Below are positions 1-10,815 of a DNA stretch of 59,816 nt, in pieces; positions within the stretch are counted from its first letter, which is position 1, and every line of letters starts with the position of its first letter. The notes beneath the pieces were generated by a model. It had not been told where the DNA came from, did no database searches, and saw nothing but the letters and a program-made list of their open reading frames with translations. This DNA is from Prochlorococcus sp. AG-436-C13 (GTDB taxonomy: Bacteria; Cyanobacteriota; Cyanobacteriia; PCC-6307; Cyanobiaceae). A program made the translations under genes and the position numbers. The stretch is from NCBI GenBank assembly GCA_003212695.1, contig QCPC01000009.1, forward strand, positions 1-59,816. Reading direction: 5' to 3'.

Positions 1-449
1 AGGGTAATGATCTTTCCTTGAATACTTATGATTTGCTAAGTAAAGAAGCACGGTTTAACTTTATTGGTAATTGTGAAGGAAGGGATGTACTTTCCGGTGA
101 TTTTGATGTTGTTGTCTGTGATGGTTTTACAGGTAATGTCTTATTGAAGTTCCTTGAGTCAGTTGGAAGTGTTTTATTAGATGTTTTGCGGGCAGAATTA
201 CCAAGAGGAAGACGTGGCAAAGTTGGTTCTGCATTTTTAAGAAGTAATCTAAAAAGGATAAAGAAGCGTTTGGACCATGCTGAGCATGGTGGAGCTCTTT
301 TGCTGGGTGTTAATGGTATTTGTGTAATTGGTCATGGTAGTAGCAAAGCTTTGTCTGTTGTAAGTGCGCTTCGAATTGCTCATTCCGCAGCTAGTCACGG
401 AGTGATGGAAGATCTTGCAGAGCTTCAAAGTCCTAAAGCATTAACTTAG
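1..449 (+). CDS. plsX: Phosphate acyltransferase PlsX, C-terminal part (5' end outside window)
   Basis: This is the last ~149 codons of PlsX, which converts acyl-ACP to acyl-phosphate for membrane phospholipid synthesis. The reading frame is open to the window edge, so the gene starts upstream. The visible part has the family's conserved stretch with NFIGNCEGRD, then DVVVCDGFTGNVLLK, and ends with the HGGALLLGV and HGSS segments typical of the PlsX C-terminus. FabH, FabD and PlsC follow on the same strand, the usual bacterial lipid cluster order. The truncation is a window artefact, not a broken gene. Confidence 0.93.
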   Translation, partial: GNDLSLNTYDLLSKEARFNFIGNCEGRDVLSGDFDVVVCDGFTGNVLLKFLESVGSVLLDVLRAELPRGRRGKVGSAFLRSNLKRIKKRLDHAEHGGALLLGVNGICVIGHGSSKALSVVSALRIAHSAASHGVMEDLAELQSPKALT

Positions 450-507
450 ATGAGTCGCATTGTCTTAGTCTGGATAGCAATGACTGCTATTTTCTAAAGC
501 TTTTTCT

Positions 508-1527
508 TTGACTGGATATTCTAAAACGGGATTCGGAGTGTCTTTAATAGGCAGCGGAAGTGCTACTCCAGCACAGAAGGTTACTAATGACCAGCTTGCT
601 TTATTGGTAGAAACTAATGATGAATGGGTTACTTCAAGAACTGGTATTAGACAAAGAAGAATAATTGGTCCAGATGAATCCATTGCAGAATTATCTTTTA
701 AGGCTGCTCACTCAGCTTTGAAAATGGCTAATTGGGAACCTGAAAGTGTTGATTTGATTTTACTAGCTACTTCTACTCCAGATGATTTATTTGGTATGGC
801 TCCAAAAGTTCAATCTAAACTGGGTGCCAAACATGCAGTAGCTTTTGACCTCACTGCTGCTTGCAGCGGTTTTTTATTTGCTTTAGTTACAGCCTCACAG
901 TATTTACAAAATGGTTCTTATAAAAGAGCATTAATCATTGGATCAGATCAATTAAGTGGATGGATGGATTGGACAGATAGGCGTAGCTGTGTCCTTTTTG
1001 GAGATGGTGCAGGTGCACTAGCTATAGAAGCAACATCAAAAGAGAAAGAATCTTTTATTGGGTTTGAGCTTAGATCGGATGGTAGTCGTGGAGATTGTCT
1101 GAACTTGTCTGAGAAGAGAAATTTTGTCCCGTTGATTGATTCTTTTCAAACTCAAAAAGGTGGTTTTAATACTATTCAGATGAATGGTCAAGAGGTTTAT
1201 AAATTTGCAGTAAGAGAAGTACCATCTCTTCTTCAAAACGTTTTTGATAAATATGCGATTAGCCCTGATTCCTTAGATTGGCTTTTATTGCATCAAGCTA
1301 ATCAAAGAATTCTTAATGCAGTTGCAAATCGTTTTTCTATTCCTCCGGAGAAGGTTCTAAGTAATCTTGCTTGCTATGGCAATACCTCAGCTGCAACTAT
1401 CCCTATAATGCTCGATGAAGCTGTTAGGGATGGAAGAATTAAAGCTGGTCATTTAATAGCAACTAGTGGCTTTGGCGCTGGACTTAGTTGGGGAGTTGCT
1501 TTATTTAGATGGAATGGGCCATTCTAG
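508..1527 (+). CDS. fabH: 3-oxoacyl-ACP synthase III (KAS III)
   Basis: FabH starts fatty-acid elongation by condensing acetyl-CoA with malonyl-ACP in the cytoplasm. Counting from the TTG at 508, the catalytic triad is visible: Cys119 in TAACSG, His262 in LLHQAN and Asn292 in GNTSA. The substrate-binding NDEW and SRTGI motifs lie near residues 37-47. Length (339 aa) is slightly above the usual ~325. A GTG at 538 (reading SLIGSGSAT after the start) would give a more typical N-terminus, so the start is uncertain. It sits 58 nt after plsX and 26 nt before fabD, probably one transcript. Confidence 0.95.
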   Translation: MTGYSKTGFGVSLIGSGSATPAQKVTNDQLALLVETNDEWVTSRTGIRQRRIIGPDESIAELSFKAAHSALKMANWEPESVDLILLATSTPDDLFGMAPKVQSKLGAKHAVAFDLTAACSGFLFALVTASQYLQNGSYKRALIIGSDQLSGWMDWTDRRSCVLFGDGAGALAIEATSKEKESFIGFELRSDGSRGDCLNLSEKRNFVPLIDSFQTQKGGFNTIQMNGQEVYKFAVREVPSLLQNVFDKYAISPDSLDWLLLHQANQRILNAVANRFSIPPEKVLSNLACYGNTSAATIPIMLDEAVRDGRIKAGHLIATSGFGAGLSWGVALFRWNGPF

Positions 1528-1553
1528 GGTTGGTGTTATTGATTTAAATTGCT

Positions 1554-2450
1554 ATGACGATTGCCTGGGCTTTTCCTGGACAAGGATCACAAAAAGTAGG
1601 AATGGCTGATGCAGTTCTTTCTCTTAAAGGAGCCATTAAGAGATTTGAATTGGCATCAGAAATTTTAGGAAGAGATTTGTTGACTATCTGTAGAGGAATT
1701 GATGACTCTAGTAATGCATTAGAAGATTTGAACGATACTCGCAATACCCAGTTAGCAATGTTTGTTGTTGAGTCATTATTGATAGATGATTTAAAAAACC
1801 AAGGACGTAAGCCTGCTTTTGTTGCTGGTCATAGCTTGGGAGAATTTGTTGCTCTTTATGCAGCAGAGGTATTTGATTCCAAAACAGCTTTGCTTTTATT
1901 AAAGGATCGCTCGGAGTTAATGGCTGGTTCTGGAGGAGGCGCAATGACAGCTGTATTAGGTTTTGATAGGAAGGAACTTGAGGAATTGGTAGAAACTACC
2001 GAAGGGGTAGTTATTGCAAATGACAATAGTGCTGATCAAGTTGTTTTATCTGGTTCTTCTACTTCTGTGGATTTAGTTTCTGGGAAACTAACTTGCAAAA
2101 GAATAGTTCCATTAAAGGTTTCTGGTGCGTTTCATTCCCCTTTTATGGAAAATGCTGCAAAGTCTTTTTCTTTAAAATTAGAAAATGTATCTTTTTCAGA
2201 TGGAATATTTCCTGTTTTAAGTAACTCAGATCCCACTCCTTGTATTGATGGAAAATTATTAAAACAAAGACTGAAGAATCAAATGACATCAGGTGTTCGA
2301 TGGAGAGAAACTATGAAAAATTTAGAGAAAGAGGGTATAACAACTTTTGTTGAGATTGGACCAGGGAAGGTTCTTAGTGGTCTTGCAAAACGTTCAATTA
2401 AAGGTATTACTCTTAGTCAACTATCCTCTGCATCTGATTTAGGACACTAA
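1554..2450 (+). CDS. fabD: Malonyl-CoA:ACP transacylase
   Basis: FabD loads malonyl groups onto acyl carrier protein for FabH and the elongating synthases. The N-terminal FPGQGSQ motif (residues 7-13), the nucleophile Ser94 in GHSLGE and the partner His194 in GAFHSPFM are all present, as is the C-terminal EIGPGKVLSGL segment. The length of 298 aa is normal. The ATG at 1554 fits the family start because FPGQGSQ follows within six residues. It lies between fabH and plsC with only 2 nt before the proposed plsC start. Confidence 0.96.
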   Translation: MTIAWAFPGQGSQKVGMADAVLSLKGAIKRFELASEILGRDLLTICRGIDDSSNALEDLNDTRNTQLAMFVVESLLIDDLKNQGRKPAFVAGHSLGEFVALYAAEVFDSKTALLLLKDRSELMAGSGGGAMTAVLGFDRKELEELVETTEGVVIANDNSADQVVLSGSSTSVDLVSGKLTCKRIVPLKVSGAFHSPFMENAAKSFSLKLENVSFSDGIFPVLSNSDPTPCIDGKLLKQRLKNQMTSGVRWRETMKNLEKEGITTFVEIGPGKVLSGLAKRSIKGITLSQLSSASDLGH

Positions 2451-2452
2451 AT

Positions 2453-3103
2453 TTGAAAAAAACTATTTCTTCTGGTTCTCCAAAACCAAGTTTTGTTTAT
2501 CTATGTGTAAGTTATTTATTGGTTTTCCCCATTTATAGAATTTTATTTAGAGGCCGTACTTTTGGTAATCAGAATGTACCTAAGAAAGGTTCTTTAGTTG
2601 TTGTAGCCAATCATGGTTCTCATTTAGATCCTCCTTTTTTAGGTCATGCTTTAAGTAGGCCGGTAGCATTTATGGCGAAAGCAGAACTTTTTTCTATACC
2701 AATTATTTCTTTTGTTATTAGCGCATGTGGAGCATATCCTGTTAGTAGAGGTGCCAGTGATAGAGAGGCTATTAGAGTCGCTACTGCGCGATTGAAAGAA
2801 GGATGTGCGACAGGAGTTTTTTTAGATGGTACAAGGCAGGAAAATGGTCGAGTTAATGCTCCTATGGCTGGTGCTGCTTTGTTGGCTGCAAGGACAGGCT
2901 CTCAAATTCTTCCAGTTGCAATCATTAATAGTCATAAAGCTCTTCGGAAAGGATTTTCTTTCCCTAGACTTGTGCCAATTCACATAAGAATAGGAAAGCC
3001 AATATCACCTCCCAAAAGTAGAAGGAAAATTGATTTGGAGGAAACAACTAGTCGTCTAAAATCATGTATTAATTTAATGATTGATAAGGGCTTAGTAAAA
3101 TAA
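2453..3103 (+). CDS. plsC: 1-acyl-sn-glycerol-3-phosphate acyltransferase
   Basis: A lysophosphatidate acyltransferase that makes phosphatidic acid at the membrane. The HX4D catalytic motif is His54-Asp59 within NHGSHLD, and the second family block appears as FLDGTR (residues 123-128), a variant of the common FPEGTR. Residues ~15-35 are hydrophobic and suit membrane association. The start is TTG at 2453, 2 nt after the fabD stop, so translational coupling is likely. Clustered with plsX, fabH and fabD, it completes a compact phospholipid run. A role with another acyl acceptor cannot be excluded from sequence alone. Confidence 0.9.
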   Translation: MKKTISSGSPKPSFVYLCVSYLLVFPIYRILFRGRTFGNQNVPKKGSLVVVANHGSHLDPPFLGHALSRPVAFMAKAELFSIPIISFVISACGAYPVSRGASDREAIRVATARLKEGCATGVFLDGTRQENGRVNAPMAGAALLAARTGSQILPVAIINSHKALRKGFSFPRLVPIHIRIGKPISPPKSRRKIDLEETTSRLKSCINLMIDKGLVK

Positions 3104-3120
3104 TTCAATTTGATAAATAT

Positions 3121-3687
3121 TTAATTAGTATTCCATACTCTAAAGACAATCTCCTTTAGATCATTTCCAGTAATTACCCATGCAATTGATCTTATAATAT
3201 CGATATTTCTTTTATTATTACTTTCTCTAATACAATTTGATGTACATGGAATAGAAACGCTTGTTATTTTTATCCCTCGACTGCCAGCAATTATTTCACC
3301 TACAGGCTTTGCCCTATTAATATGATAATCACTTGTAATTAATAATAGGTGAGTTACATCTTCTTCCTTAAGTTCATCAATTAGGGAAGTGAAATTTGTG
3401 AATGTATCGACGGCTCTATAATCCTTTCTTATTAAATAAGAAGACATGCCTTTATTTTCTATTAACCAGTTGGAATATTCTGGATTACTACCTCCACTAA
3501 TTAACAATGGTAGATCTAATTGTTTAGCGATTTCCATTCCTGCTATTTCTCTGTCAATATCGCCTCCAAGCACAAAAACTAACTCAGGAAGTTTATTGTT
3601 TAGAATTACCTGCATCAAAGGTAAGAAAGTCCTAAAAAGTATTACCCAAAATACAAATAATAAGAAGATATTCCTAATTATCTTCAT
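3121..3687 (-). CDS. YdcF/SanA-like DUF218 membrane protein
   Basis: A 188-aa protein with one N-terminal membrane segment (about residues 5-25) and a DUF218 domain. Family motifs visible are VFVLGGDIDR (37-46), ISGGSNPEY (63-71), VDTFTNF (93-99) and TSDYHINRA (118-126). Some family members (SanA, ElyC) affect the cell envelope, but the biochemical role is unresolved and I assign none. Its start overlaps the stop of tsaB by 4 nt (ATGA), so it is probably the last gene of a ycf34-tsaB-DUF218 operon. It converges on plsC with a 17-nt gap. Confidence 0.8.
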   Translation of the reverse strand: MKIIRNIFLLFVFWVILFRTFLPLMQVILNNKLPELVFVLGGDIDREIAGMEIAKQLDLPLLISGGSNPEYSNWLIENKGMSSYLIRKDYRAVDTFTNFTSLIDELKEEDVTHLLLITSDYHINRAKPVGEIIAGSRGIKITSVSIPCTSNCIRESNNKRNIDIIRSIAWVITGNDLKEIVFRVWNTN

Positions 3688-4361
3688 CTATTATATTTAA
3701 CAGGTGAAGTTGGATAGATTGGGAATATATCCTTCCAGCTACTTATTTTTCTTTGCTTATAAAAACTTAAACTTATTTCTAAAAGTCTAAGTACATCTTG
3801 TTGGACATTATCTCTTGCATATAATTGAGGCTTGATTTCAGCATTTATATCCAAAAGTATTGGTGAAACAAGTTCTTTGGCCTCTAATATATTATTTAAT
3901 TGTCTTTTGTTAATTATTTTATATTTGCCTCCAATTAAACCTTTACGCTTTAAAGATTTTATAATCCAAAATGTTTCATCTATTTCTGAATCTTTGGCTT
4001 CGTTCAATAGTCTTGGAACCATTAATTCAAAGCTACTAATTCCATCTACCTGGCAATTTATTTGTTGTCCAATTGTTCTAGCAAAGACTATTGTTGTTCT
4101 GGTCCCGGTATATCCACCAGGTCCCGTTGCAACTGCAATTCTTATTATTTTTGACCAAAACTTCGCAGGTAGAAGTTGCTCTATACATTTAAATAGTTGA
4201 CTTGATAGGTCCTTTCCTATAGGGAAGATGGCGCTGTTAATATATTCTTTATTATCATTTAATTGTATTAAACCTATTCCAAACTGGTCTGATGAACTAT
4301 GAAGTGCCAATATAAACTTGGAATCTTTAGAAAAGTTTTTCGAATCTGTATTTGGCTTCAT
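3684..4361 (-). CDS. tsaB: tRNA threonylcarbamoyladenosine biosynthesis protein TsaB
   Basis: TsaB is the non-catalytic, ASKHA-fold partner of TsaD in the complex that makes t6A37 on tRNAs reading ANN codons. The N-terminal ILALHSSSDQFGIGLI strand pair and GPGGYTGTR (80-88), matching the family GPGSFTGLR, identify it. The length (225 aa) is typical. It overlaps the upstream ycf34 and downstream DUF218 genes by 4 nt each, indicating tight coupling. Sequence conservation outside the two motifs is weak, as is usual for TsaB. Confidence 0.88.
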   Translation of the reverse strand: MKPNTDSKNFSKDSKFILALHSSSDQFGIGLIQLNDNKEYINSAIFPIGKDLSSQLFKCIEQLLPAKFWSKIIRIAVATGPGGYTGTRTTIVFARTIGQQINCQVDGISSFELMVPRLLNEAKDSEIDETFWIIKSLKRKGLIGGKYKIINKRQLNNILEAKELVSPILLDINAEIKPQLYARDNVQQDVLRLLEISLSFYKQRKISSWKDIFPIYPTSPVKYNR

Positions 4362-4609
4362 CTAGGCACCTTTTCATTTGGTCGTAACCTGAGCCATCTA
4401 CCATCGTCAAGAGAAAAGCTTTGGCAAGCCTGAACATCCCATTCGATTGATGTGTTACCTTTTTCTTCTTCTAACAAGCTGACATGGATAATTGGTTCTT
4501 TTGGGTCAAAATCAGGTCTTAAGTTCAGATGTTTGACTCCATGTTGTTTTTCAACTGTGTGATAGGCCTTGCAACGGTCTACCCATTTGCAGTCAACACA
4601 GATACACAT
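4358..4609 (-). CDS. ycf34: Ycf34 family protein
   Basis: A small (83 aa) protein conserved in cyanobacteria and some plastids. The N-terminus holds a dense cysteine cluster, Cys2, Cys4, Cys7 and Cys13 in MCICVDCKWVDRC, consistent with the iron-sulfur binding reported for Ycf34. It has a role in photosynthetic electron transport in Synechocystis, but its biochemistry is not settled. The ATG is fixed by the cysteine cluster. This start codon shares the tetranucleotide CATG with the probable start of the divergent cca gene. Confidence 0.88.
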   Translation of the reverse strand: MCICVDCKWVDRCKAYHTVEKQHGVKHLNLRPDFDPKEPIIHVSLLEEEKGNTSIEWDVQACQSFSLDDGRWLRLRPNEKVPR

Positions 4610-5855
4610 GTCTTTTTCCTCTGTGATACCAACTACTTTGTTTGAGAGTAATAATTACTCTTTATTAGCATTAAAGCTTTTAAAGAATCTTAAGCCTGAT
4701 AAATGGCCAATAGAAATCGATGATTTTCCATTAGATACTGCTTTAGTTGGTGGGGCTGTGAGGGATGGATTACTTGATAAGCATAATTCTATTACTGATC
4801 TTGATTTTGTTGTAACTAAGAATGCTATTAAAACTTGTAAATATTTTGCTCAAAAATATGGAGGGACCGTCGTAGAACTAGATCCAAAAAGAGATATTGG
4901 ACGATATGTGATTAGTGATTGGAAGATAGATATTGCCAGTCAAATTGGTAAGAATTTGGAAGAAGATTTATTAAGAAGAGATTTTTCAATAAATTCAATT
5001 GCCTTGAAATTAATTCCTAATCCTTGCTTAATCGATCCTTCAGGAGGTCTACAGGATTTAAGAAAAAAAAAGCTAGTAGCAATTTCTGAACAGAATTTAA
5101 TTGATGACCCCTTAAGAATTCTTCGTGGATTCAGATTTATGTCTGAATTAAATTTTGCAATAGATCAGCAAACTCTATATTTTTTTACACAAAATTCGAA
5201 CTTATTAAATAAAGTTGCTTCTGAACGCATAAAAGTAGAGATAGAAAGGCTATTAGAAGGAGATTCATTTGATGATGTCATTCCTCTTTTGTTGAAAATC
5301 AAGCTTTTAGAGGCTTGGGAAGAAAAAACAAATAAATATAAATTTAATTTCAGATCTTTAAATAATGTTTCTTCTTTCCGAGCTAGCGAGTTAAAGCTTG
5401 CTTTGCCTTTGATCAGATTAACGAACTTGCTAAGTGAAGAAGGATTGATGAAGTTAGGCTTTAGTCGAAAAACCATAAGAAATTGCAATCTTCTTAAGAA
5501 ATGGCAGAACAGAAATGTTTTAATTTCATCTAACAGTCTTAATGAAGGTGAAAGATTAAAGTTACATATTGAGCTGGAAAAGCTTTTACCAGCTTTGATT
5601 TTAACTCTTCCACCTAAGGAGCAAAAAATCTGGTTGAATCGTTGGAGAAATCCTTATGATCCACTTTTTCACCCTTACTCTCCACTTGATGGAAGCACTT
5701 TACAAAAACTTCTTAAAGAAACTCAGGGCCCTTGGATAGGACAGCTAATGCATCATTTATGTAAGGAAAGAGCCTTTGGTCGCTTACAAAACAGATCAGA
5801 AGCTATTACATTTGCACGTTACTGGTGGCAACATAATCAACCTTTTTGTGATTAA
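4608..5855 (+). CDS. cca: CCA tRNA nucleotidyltransferase / poly(A) polymerase family
   Basis: Adds or repairs the 3' CCA of tRNAs, or in a split system adds part of it. Class II nucleotidyltransferase motifs are clear: GGAVRD (48-53), the metal-binding DLDF (64-67) and RRDFSIN (~123-129), followed by DDPLRILRGFRF. I chose ATG 4608 (415 aa). The longer frame from 4569 would run back through ycf34, and a TTG at 4639 is another option. I cannot tell full CCA addition from CC- or A-adding activity without modelling. No second copy is in the window. Confidence 0.88.
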   Translation: MSFSSVIPTTLFESNNYSLLALKLLKNLKPDKWPIEIDDFPLDTALVGGAVRDGLLDKHNSITDLDFVVTKNAIKTCKYFAQKYGGTVVELDPKRDIGRYVISDWKIDIASQIGKNLEEDLLRRDFSINSIALKLIPNPCLIDPSGGLQDLRKKKLVAISEQNLIDDPLRILRGFRFMSELNFAIDQQTLYFFTQNSNLLNKVASERIKVEIERLLEGDSFDDVIPLLLKIKLLEAWEEKTNKYKFNFRSLNNVSSFRASELKLALPLIRLTNLLSEEGLMKLGFSRKTIRNCNLLKKWQNRNVLISSNSLNEGERLKLHIELEKLLPALILTLPPKEQKIWLNRWRNPYDPLFHPYSPLDGSTLQKLLKETQGPWIGQLMHHLCKERAFGRLQNRSEAITFARYWWQHNQPFCD

Positions 5856-5917
5856 CTACACATAAGGAAGTTAATTTTCTAATTGATGCGTTTCCTTCCC
5901 CTTACCTTTTTTGTTTT

Positions 5918-6352
5918 ATGAGCGTTCGTCTTTACATCGGTAATTTGCCGCAAAATTTAAACATTAAGGAGTTAGAAGAACTCTTTTCATCAATTGGTAA
6001 AGGAATACGCTTTAAAGCTGTCCTAGATAGAGAAACAAAGGCATGTAGAGGATTTGGCTTTGCCAATATAAATGATGAGAAGCTTGCAGATGAAGTAATT
6101 GAAAAACTTAATAGATATGACTTCAAAGGTAGTAATTTAAGGGTTGAACGCTCCGAACGTAAAGAATCAAATTCTGGTTCAGGTAGAAGGAATAATTCTT
6201 CAGGCAATTCAAAAGGAAAAAATGTAAATCGTAAAGATGTTAAGAAGGTGGTACATAGCGACGCTCCTAGCAAAGATGGACCAGATCCTAGATGGGCTGG
6301 AGAACTATCTAAACTTAAGGAACTTCTTGCTAATCAGAAAACGCCTGTATAA
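5918..6352 (+). CDS. RRM-type RNA-binding protein (Rbp family)
   Basis: A 144-aa cyanobacterial glycine/serine-type RNA-binding protein. One RRM covers residues ~3-80, with RNP2 LYIGNL (5-10) and RNP1 RGFGFANI (44-51) containing the aromatic RNA-contact positions. A Ser/Asn/Gly/Lys-rich linker (~82-113) follows, then a short C-terminal helix beginning PDPRWAGELSKLKELLA, a tail seen in marine picocyanobacterial members. Some cyanobacterial Rbp proteins are cold-induced or localise mRNAs, but this copy's role is unknown. It sits 62 nt after cca and converges on crtB. Confidence 0.9.
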   Translation: MSVRLYIGNLPQNLNIKELEELFSSIGKGIRFKAVLDRETKACRGFGFANINDEKLADEVIEKLNRYDFKGSNLRVERSERKESNSGSGRRNNSSGNSKGKNVNRKDVKKVVHSDAPSKDGPDPRWAGELSKLKELLANQKTPV

Positions 6353-6389
6353 ACAATTTTGCTGAATTTAGCTTATAAAGAGTTGATTA

Positions 6390-7301
6390 TTATTTTGTTC
6401 TAGATATTAAATAACTAATTGGAAGTTCTAGAAATTTCATGAATCTGCTTACATATGCTCTGTTATTAAAAACATCATAATCAAGTCTTTCTATTGAGTT
6501 TAGGATGCCTCTATAAAGCCTTAAGGATGTCCATACTGGCCATCTTGCATCTGCAGAAAGCCATCTAACTCCTTCTTCTGAGATCTCAAACCATTCCCTA
6601 GCTCTTGTAAGCTGAAACGCCATAAGTTCTTTCCATTGAGGATTTATCTTTCCTTGCAAAAGATCATCTTCAGAGTATCCAAATTTGATTAGATCTTCTT
6701 GCGGCAGATATATGCGTCCTCTTGATCTGTCTTCGCCTACATCTCTTAAAATATTAGTTAGTTGGTTTGCAATGCCAAGTGCAACAGCTGCTTTTGATGG
6801 GTCAGGAGATTTACTCCACGGTGCATTTGTATAAGCAGGGTCAATACCCATAACATTTTGTGTCATAAGTCCCACTGTTCCAGCAACCCTATAGCAATAA
6901 AGTTCCAATTCTTTAAAAGTTGAGTACCTTGTTTTATCTAGGTCCATTCTTTGACCTTCAATCATGTCAAGATATGGCTGAATTGATTGAGGGAATTTTT
7001 TTATAGTGTCTGACATAACACTATCGAGCTCATCTTTTACTTCCCCTTTGAAAATATCTTTTGTTCGCACTTCCCATGCATCAAGACGATCAGATAATTC
7101 CGCTTTTGACTTTTTTTGAGCTTCCTCACTATCCATTAGCTCATCCGTACGTCTGCACCATACGTATATTGCCCATATAGCTTTACGTTTGATTGGGGGT
7201 AAAAGAAGTGTGCCTAAGTAAAATGTTTTCGCCCACTTTGCGGTCTCCTGTCTGCATATTTCATAGGCATTATCTAGGGTCAATAAAGGGGGTTTATTCA
7301 T
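6390..7301 (-). CDS. crtB: Phytoene synthase
   Basis: Joins two geranylgeranyl diphosphates to make phytoene, the committed carotenoid step. Both Asp-rich Mg-diphosphate motifs are present: DELMD (residues 53-57 from the ATG used here) and DVGED later, in the NILRDVGEDRSRGRIYLP block. The frame is open upstream to a TTG at 7322, but ATG 7301 matches the usual short N-terminus (303 aa). It lies directly downstream of pds on the same strand with a 36-nt gap, the standard cyanobacterial pds-crtB pair. Confidence 0.96.
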   Translation of the reverse strand: MNKPPLLTLDNAYEICRQETAKWAKTFYLGTLLLPPIKRKAIWAIYVWCRRTDELMDSEEAQKKSKAELSDRLDAWEVRTKDIFKGEVKDELDSVMSDTIKKFPQSIQPYLDMIEGQRMDLDKTRYSTFKELELYCYRVAGTVGLMTQNVMGIDPAYTNAPWSKSPDPSKAAVALGIANQLTNILRDVGEDRSRGRIYLPQEDLIKFGYSEDDLLQGKINPQWKELMAFQLTRAREWFEISEEGVRWLSADARWPVWTSLRLYRGILNSIERLDYDVFNNRAYVSRFMKFLELPISYLISRTK

Positions 7302-7337
7302 TATGTTGATTCTAAGGACCAAGGTTAATGCTCAGAT

Positions 7338-8756
<1,419 letters not shown>

Positions 8757-8845
8757 TTAGATTAAAAGCAACTCTAGTTATAAAAGGCACCTAATATTTC
8801 TATATATTCATTTATTTATTTTCAATTTTTATTTTAAAGGTTTTT

Positions 8846-9193
8846 ATGACAGATGCTCTTCTTAAATGCACCACTAGGCATATACGTATTTTTACAGCTG
8901 TATGTAATGACGATAATTTGGTTGAGGATAATGATCATTTGACACTTGATTTAGATCCAGATAATGAGTTTGTATGGGATGAGGCATCAATTAAAAAAAT
9001 TCAAACGCGATTTGGTGAATTAGTTCAATATCAGTCTGGCAAGGAATTAAGTGATTACACCCTGAGAAAAATTGGATCAGAGTTAGAATCTTATATTCGT
9101 ATTATGCTTCAGGCTGGTGAATTAAGTTATAACCCAGACTGTAGAGTTTTAAATTATTCAATGGGTCTTCCTAGGACACCAGATTTATTGTGA
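8846..9193 (+). CDS. ndhM: NAD(P)H-quinone oxidoreductase subunit M
   Basis: A peripheral subunit specific to the oxygenic-phototroph NDH-1 complex, in the membrane-arm/hydrophilic-arm junction. The 115-aa sequence with TRHIRIFTA near the start, the acidic [16 protein letters not shown] stretch and the C-terminal [14 protein letters not shown] tail matches NdhM. It overlaps the next gene by 4 nt (GTGA). It is divergent from pds, so the 98-nt gap must hold both promoters. Confidence 0.95.
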   Translation: MTDALLKCTTRHIRIFTAVCNDDNLVEDNDHLTLDLDPDNEFVWDEASIKKIQTRFGELVQYQSGKELSDYTLRKIGSELESYIRIMLQAGELSYNPDCRVLNYSMGLPRTPDLL

Positions 9194-9846
9194 GCAGACC
9201 ACCCTATCGAAGAAATAGGAGATCTAGGTCAACTAATCCCAGAAGGGATAGAGATGGTGAGCCCAGATACAGTCCTGGCAGGGAAAATAATTTTAATAAG
9301 GGTTCATATGCTAATTCTTATGGCTCTCCTTCTCAAAATCTTTTAACAAGTAAGGATGGCATGAATTTCAATACGGCTTCAATTGCCGTTATTGCAGGTG
9401 TTTTAGTATTAGGAGTAGGAATTGGAAGTGCCATTACAAGTACATCCTCTGGTGGTGAGGGAAATATAGCTAGTCAACAGCAATTGGATATGGCAGTTCC
9501 AGATCCTGAATTTTGCAGACAATGGGGCGCCAGTGCTTTTGTTATTGATATTGAAATGTATACAACACTAAATCCTTCTACTAGTTTTGTTACCCAACCA
9601 GCTTTACAGCCTGGTTGTGTAATAAGAAGAGAAAATTGGTCTCTTCTTCAAAAGCAGGGGGCTATTAGTAATGAAGATGTTAGACAATGTAAGCAACGTA
9701 TGAATACATTTGCCTATATAGGTTCCATTAGAGATAATCCAATAGTGAAATGTGTTTATCAAGCTGATATTGAGGACAATAAATTCCTTATTAAGGGTGT
9801 TGAAGATGAAGGTATTCGCTTTAATCAAGAGGCTGTTCAGTTTTAA
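9190..9846 (+). CDS. DUF3172 family membrane protein
   Basis: A 218-aa protein of unknown function, restricted as far as I know to cyanobacteria and relatives. The first ~55 residues are Arg/Ser/Asn-rich and likely disordered. One membrane segment follows at about 65-85 ([20 protein letters not shown]). The remainder, with conserved cysteines in [23 protein letters not shown] and [11 protein letters not shown], is a soluble domain. The GTG start overlaps the ndhM stop, so co-translation with ndhM is likely; that hints at but does not prove a thylakoid or NDH-related role. Confidence 0.8.
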   Translation: MSRPPYRRNRRSRSTNPRRDRDGEPRYSPGRENNFNKGSYANSYGSPSQNLLTSKDGMNFNTASIAVIAGVLVLGVGIGSAITSTSSGGEGNIASQQQLDMAVPDPEFCRQWGASAFVIDIEMYTTLNPSTSFVTQPALQPGCVIRRENWSLLQKQGAISNEDVRQCKQRMNTFAYIGSIRDNPIVKCVYQADIEDNKFLIKGVEDEGIRFNQEAVQF

Positions 9847-9857
9847 ATTTTTCTTTT

Positions 9858-10811
9858 CTACTTATTCTTGGTTTTAGATAATGGGCTATCAGCACTAGCA
9901 AATATTGGAAGTATCTCATTGGTAAATGCGACTGCCGCTCTTGATGTATATCGTCCTGGGTTGCTGATTAACTTCAGCTCTCTTTTGACTATTAAATCTT
10001 TTATAACAGGCTTATGAACGGTTCCTGCTAATAATTCTCTTTCAATAGATACTACTGGAAGAAAAGCAGCACCTAAGCCAGATTGAACAGCATTTTTTAT
10101 TGCTTCTAAAGAATTTAATTCCATTTCTATCCTCAGGCGTTGTACTTCTAATCCAGAATTTTTAAGTAATTTATCAACAACTTTACGAGTTGTTGATTGA
10201 GAATCAAGCGTAACAAAATCCAGTCGGTATAAATCTTCTTTTGTAAGTCCTTTTAGTCTTGCTAGAGGATGTTTTTGTGAAAGTATTAGAGCTAATTCAT
10301 CGTTTGCGTAAGGTGTGATTTCAAGCAAGTTTTCAAGTTCTGAAGGTAATTGACCACCAATTATTGCTAGATCAACTTGACCATTTGCCACACTCCATCC
10401 AGTACGACGAGTGCTATGTACTTGAAGTTGTACTGATACATCAGGAAACTTTTGTCTAAACATTCCAATCATTCGAGGCATTAGATATGTTCCTGTGGTT
10501 TGACTTGCACCAATAATTAAAGTACCGCCCTTTAAATTATGTAGATCTTCAATAGCACCGCAGGTTTCATCACAAAGGCTCAGAATTTTTTCACAATAAT
10601 CAAGTAATAATTTTCCTCCTTCAGTTAGTTGAGCTTTACGTCCACCTCTATCAAATATTGCTATTTCTAATTGTTTTTCAAGATTTTGAACTTGTAAACT
10701 AATTGCAGGTTGAGTCACGTAAAGACTCTCTGCAGCTTTCTTGAAGCTACCCTCATGGACAATTGCCTTGAGAATACGAAGTTGATCTAGAGTGAAAGGC
10801 AGTTCGGGCAT
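9858..10811 (-). CDS. rbcR: LysR-type transcriptional regulator, RbcR family
   Basis: An LTTR with the N-terminal winged HTH ([37 protein letters not shown], split here across residues 4-38) and a periplasmic-binding-like effector domain after residue ~90. The sequence resembles RbcR/Ycf30, linked to RuBisCO expression. NdhR/CcmR is a close relative and cannot be excluded. I chose ATG 10811 (317 aa) because family proteins begin a few residues before PFTLDQL; an in-frame ATG at 10838 would add nine residues. The start is immediately preceded by an LTTR-like dyad. It is divergent from nnrU-ndhF-ndhD. Confidence 0.9.
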   Translation of the reverse strand: MPELPFTLDQLRILKAIVHEGSFKKAAESLYVTQPAISLQVQNLEKQLEIAIFDRGGRKAQLTEGGKLLLDYCEKILSLCDETCGAIEDLHNLKGGTLIIGASQTTGTYLMPRMIGMFRQKFPDVSVQLQVHSTRRTGWSVANGQVDLAIIGGQLPSELENLLEITPYANDELALILSQKHPLARLKGLTKEDLYRLDFVTLDSQSTTRKVVDKLLKNSGLEVQRLRIEMELNSLEAIKNAVQSGLGAAFLPVVSIERELLAGTVHKPVIKDLIVKRELKLISNPGRYTSRAAVAFTNEILPIFASADSPLSKTKNK

Positions 10812-10815
10812 AACA

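Noticed and set aside
3684-4361. tsaB as a truncated tsaD
   Set aside because: Length and the GPGGYTGTR motif fit TsaB; TsaD would be ~340 aa with HxxxH metal residues.
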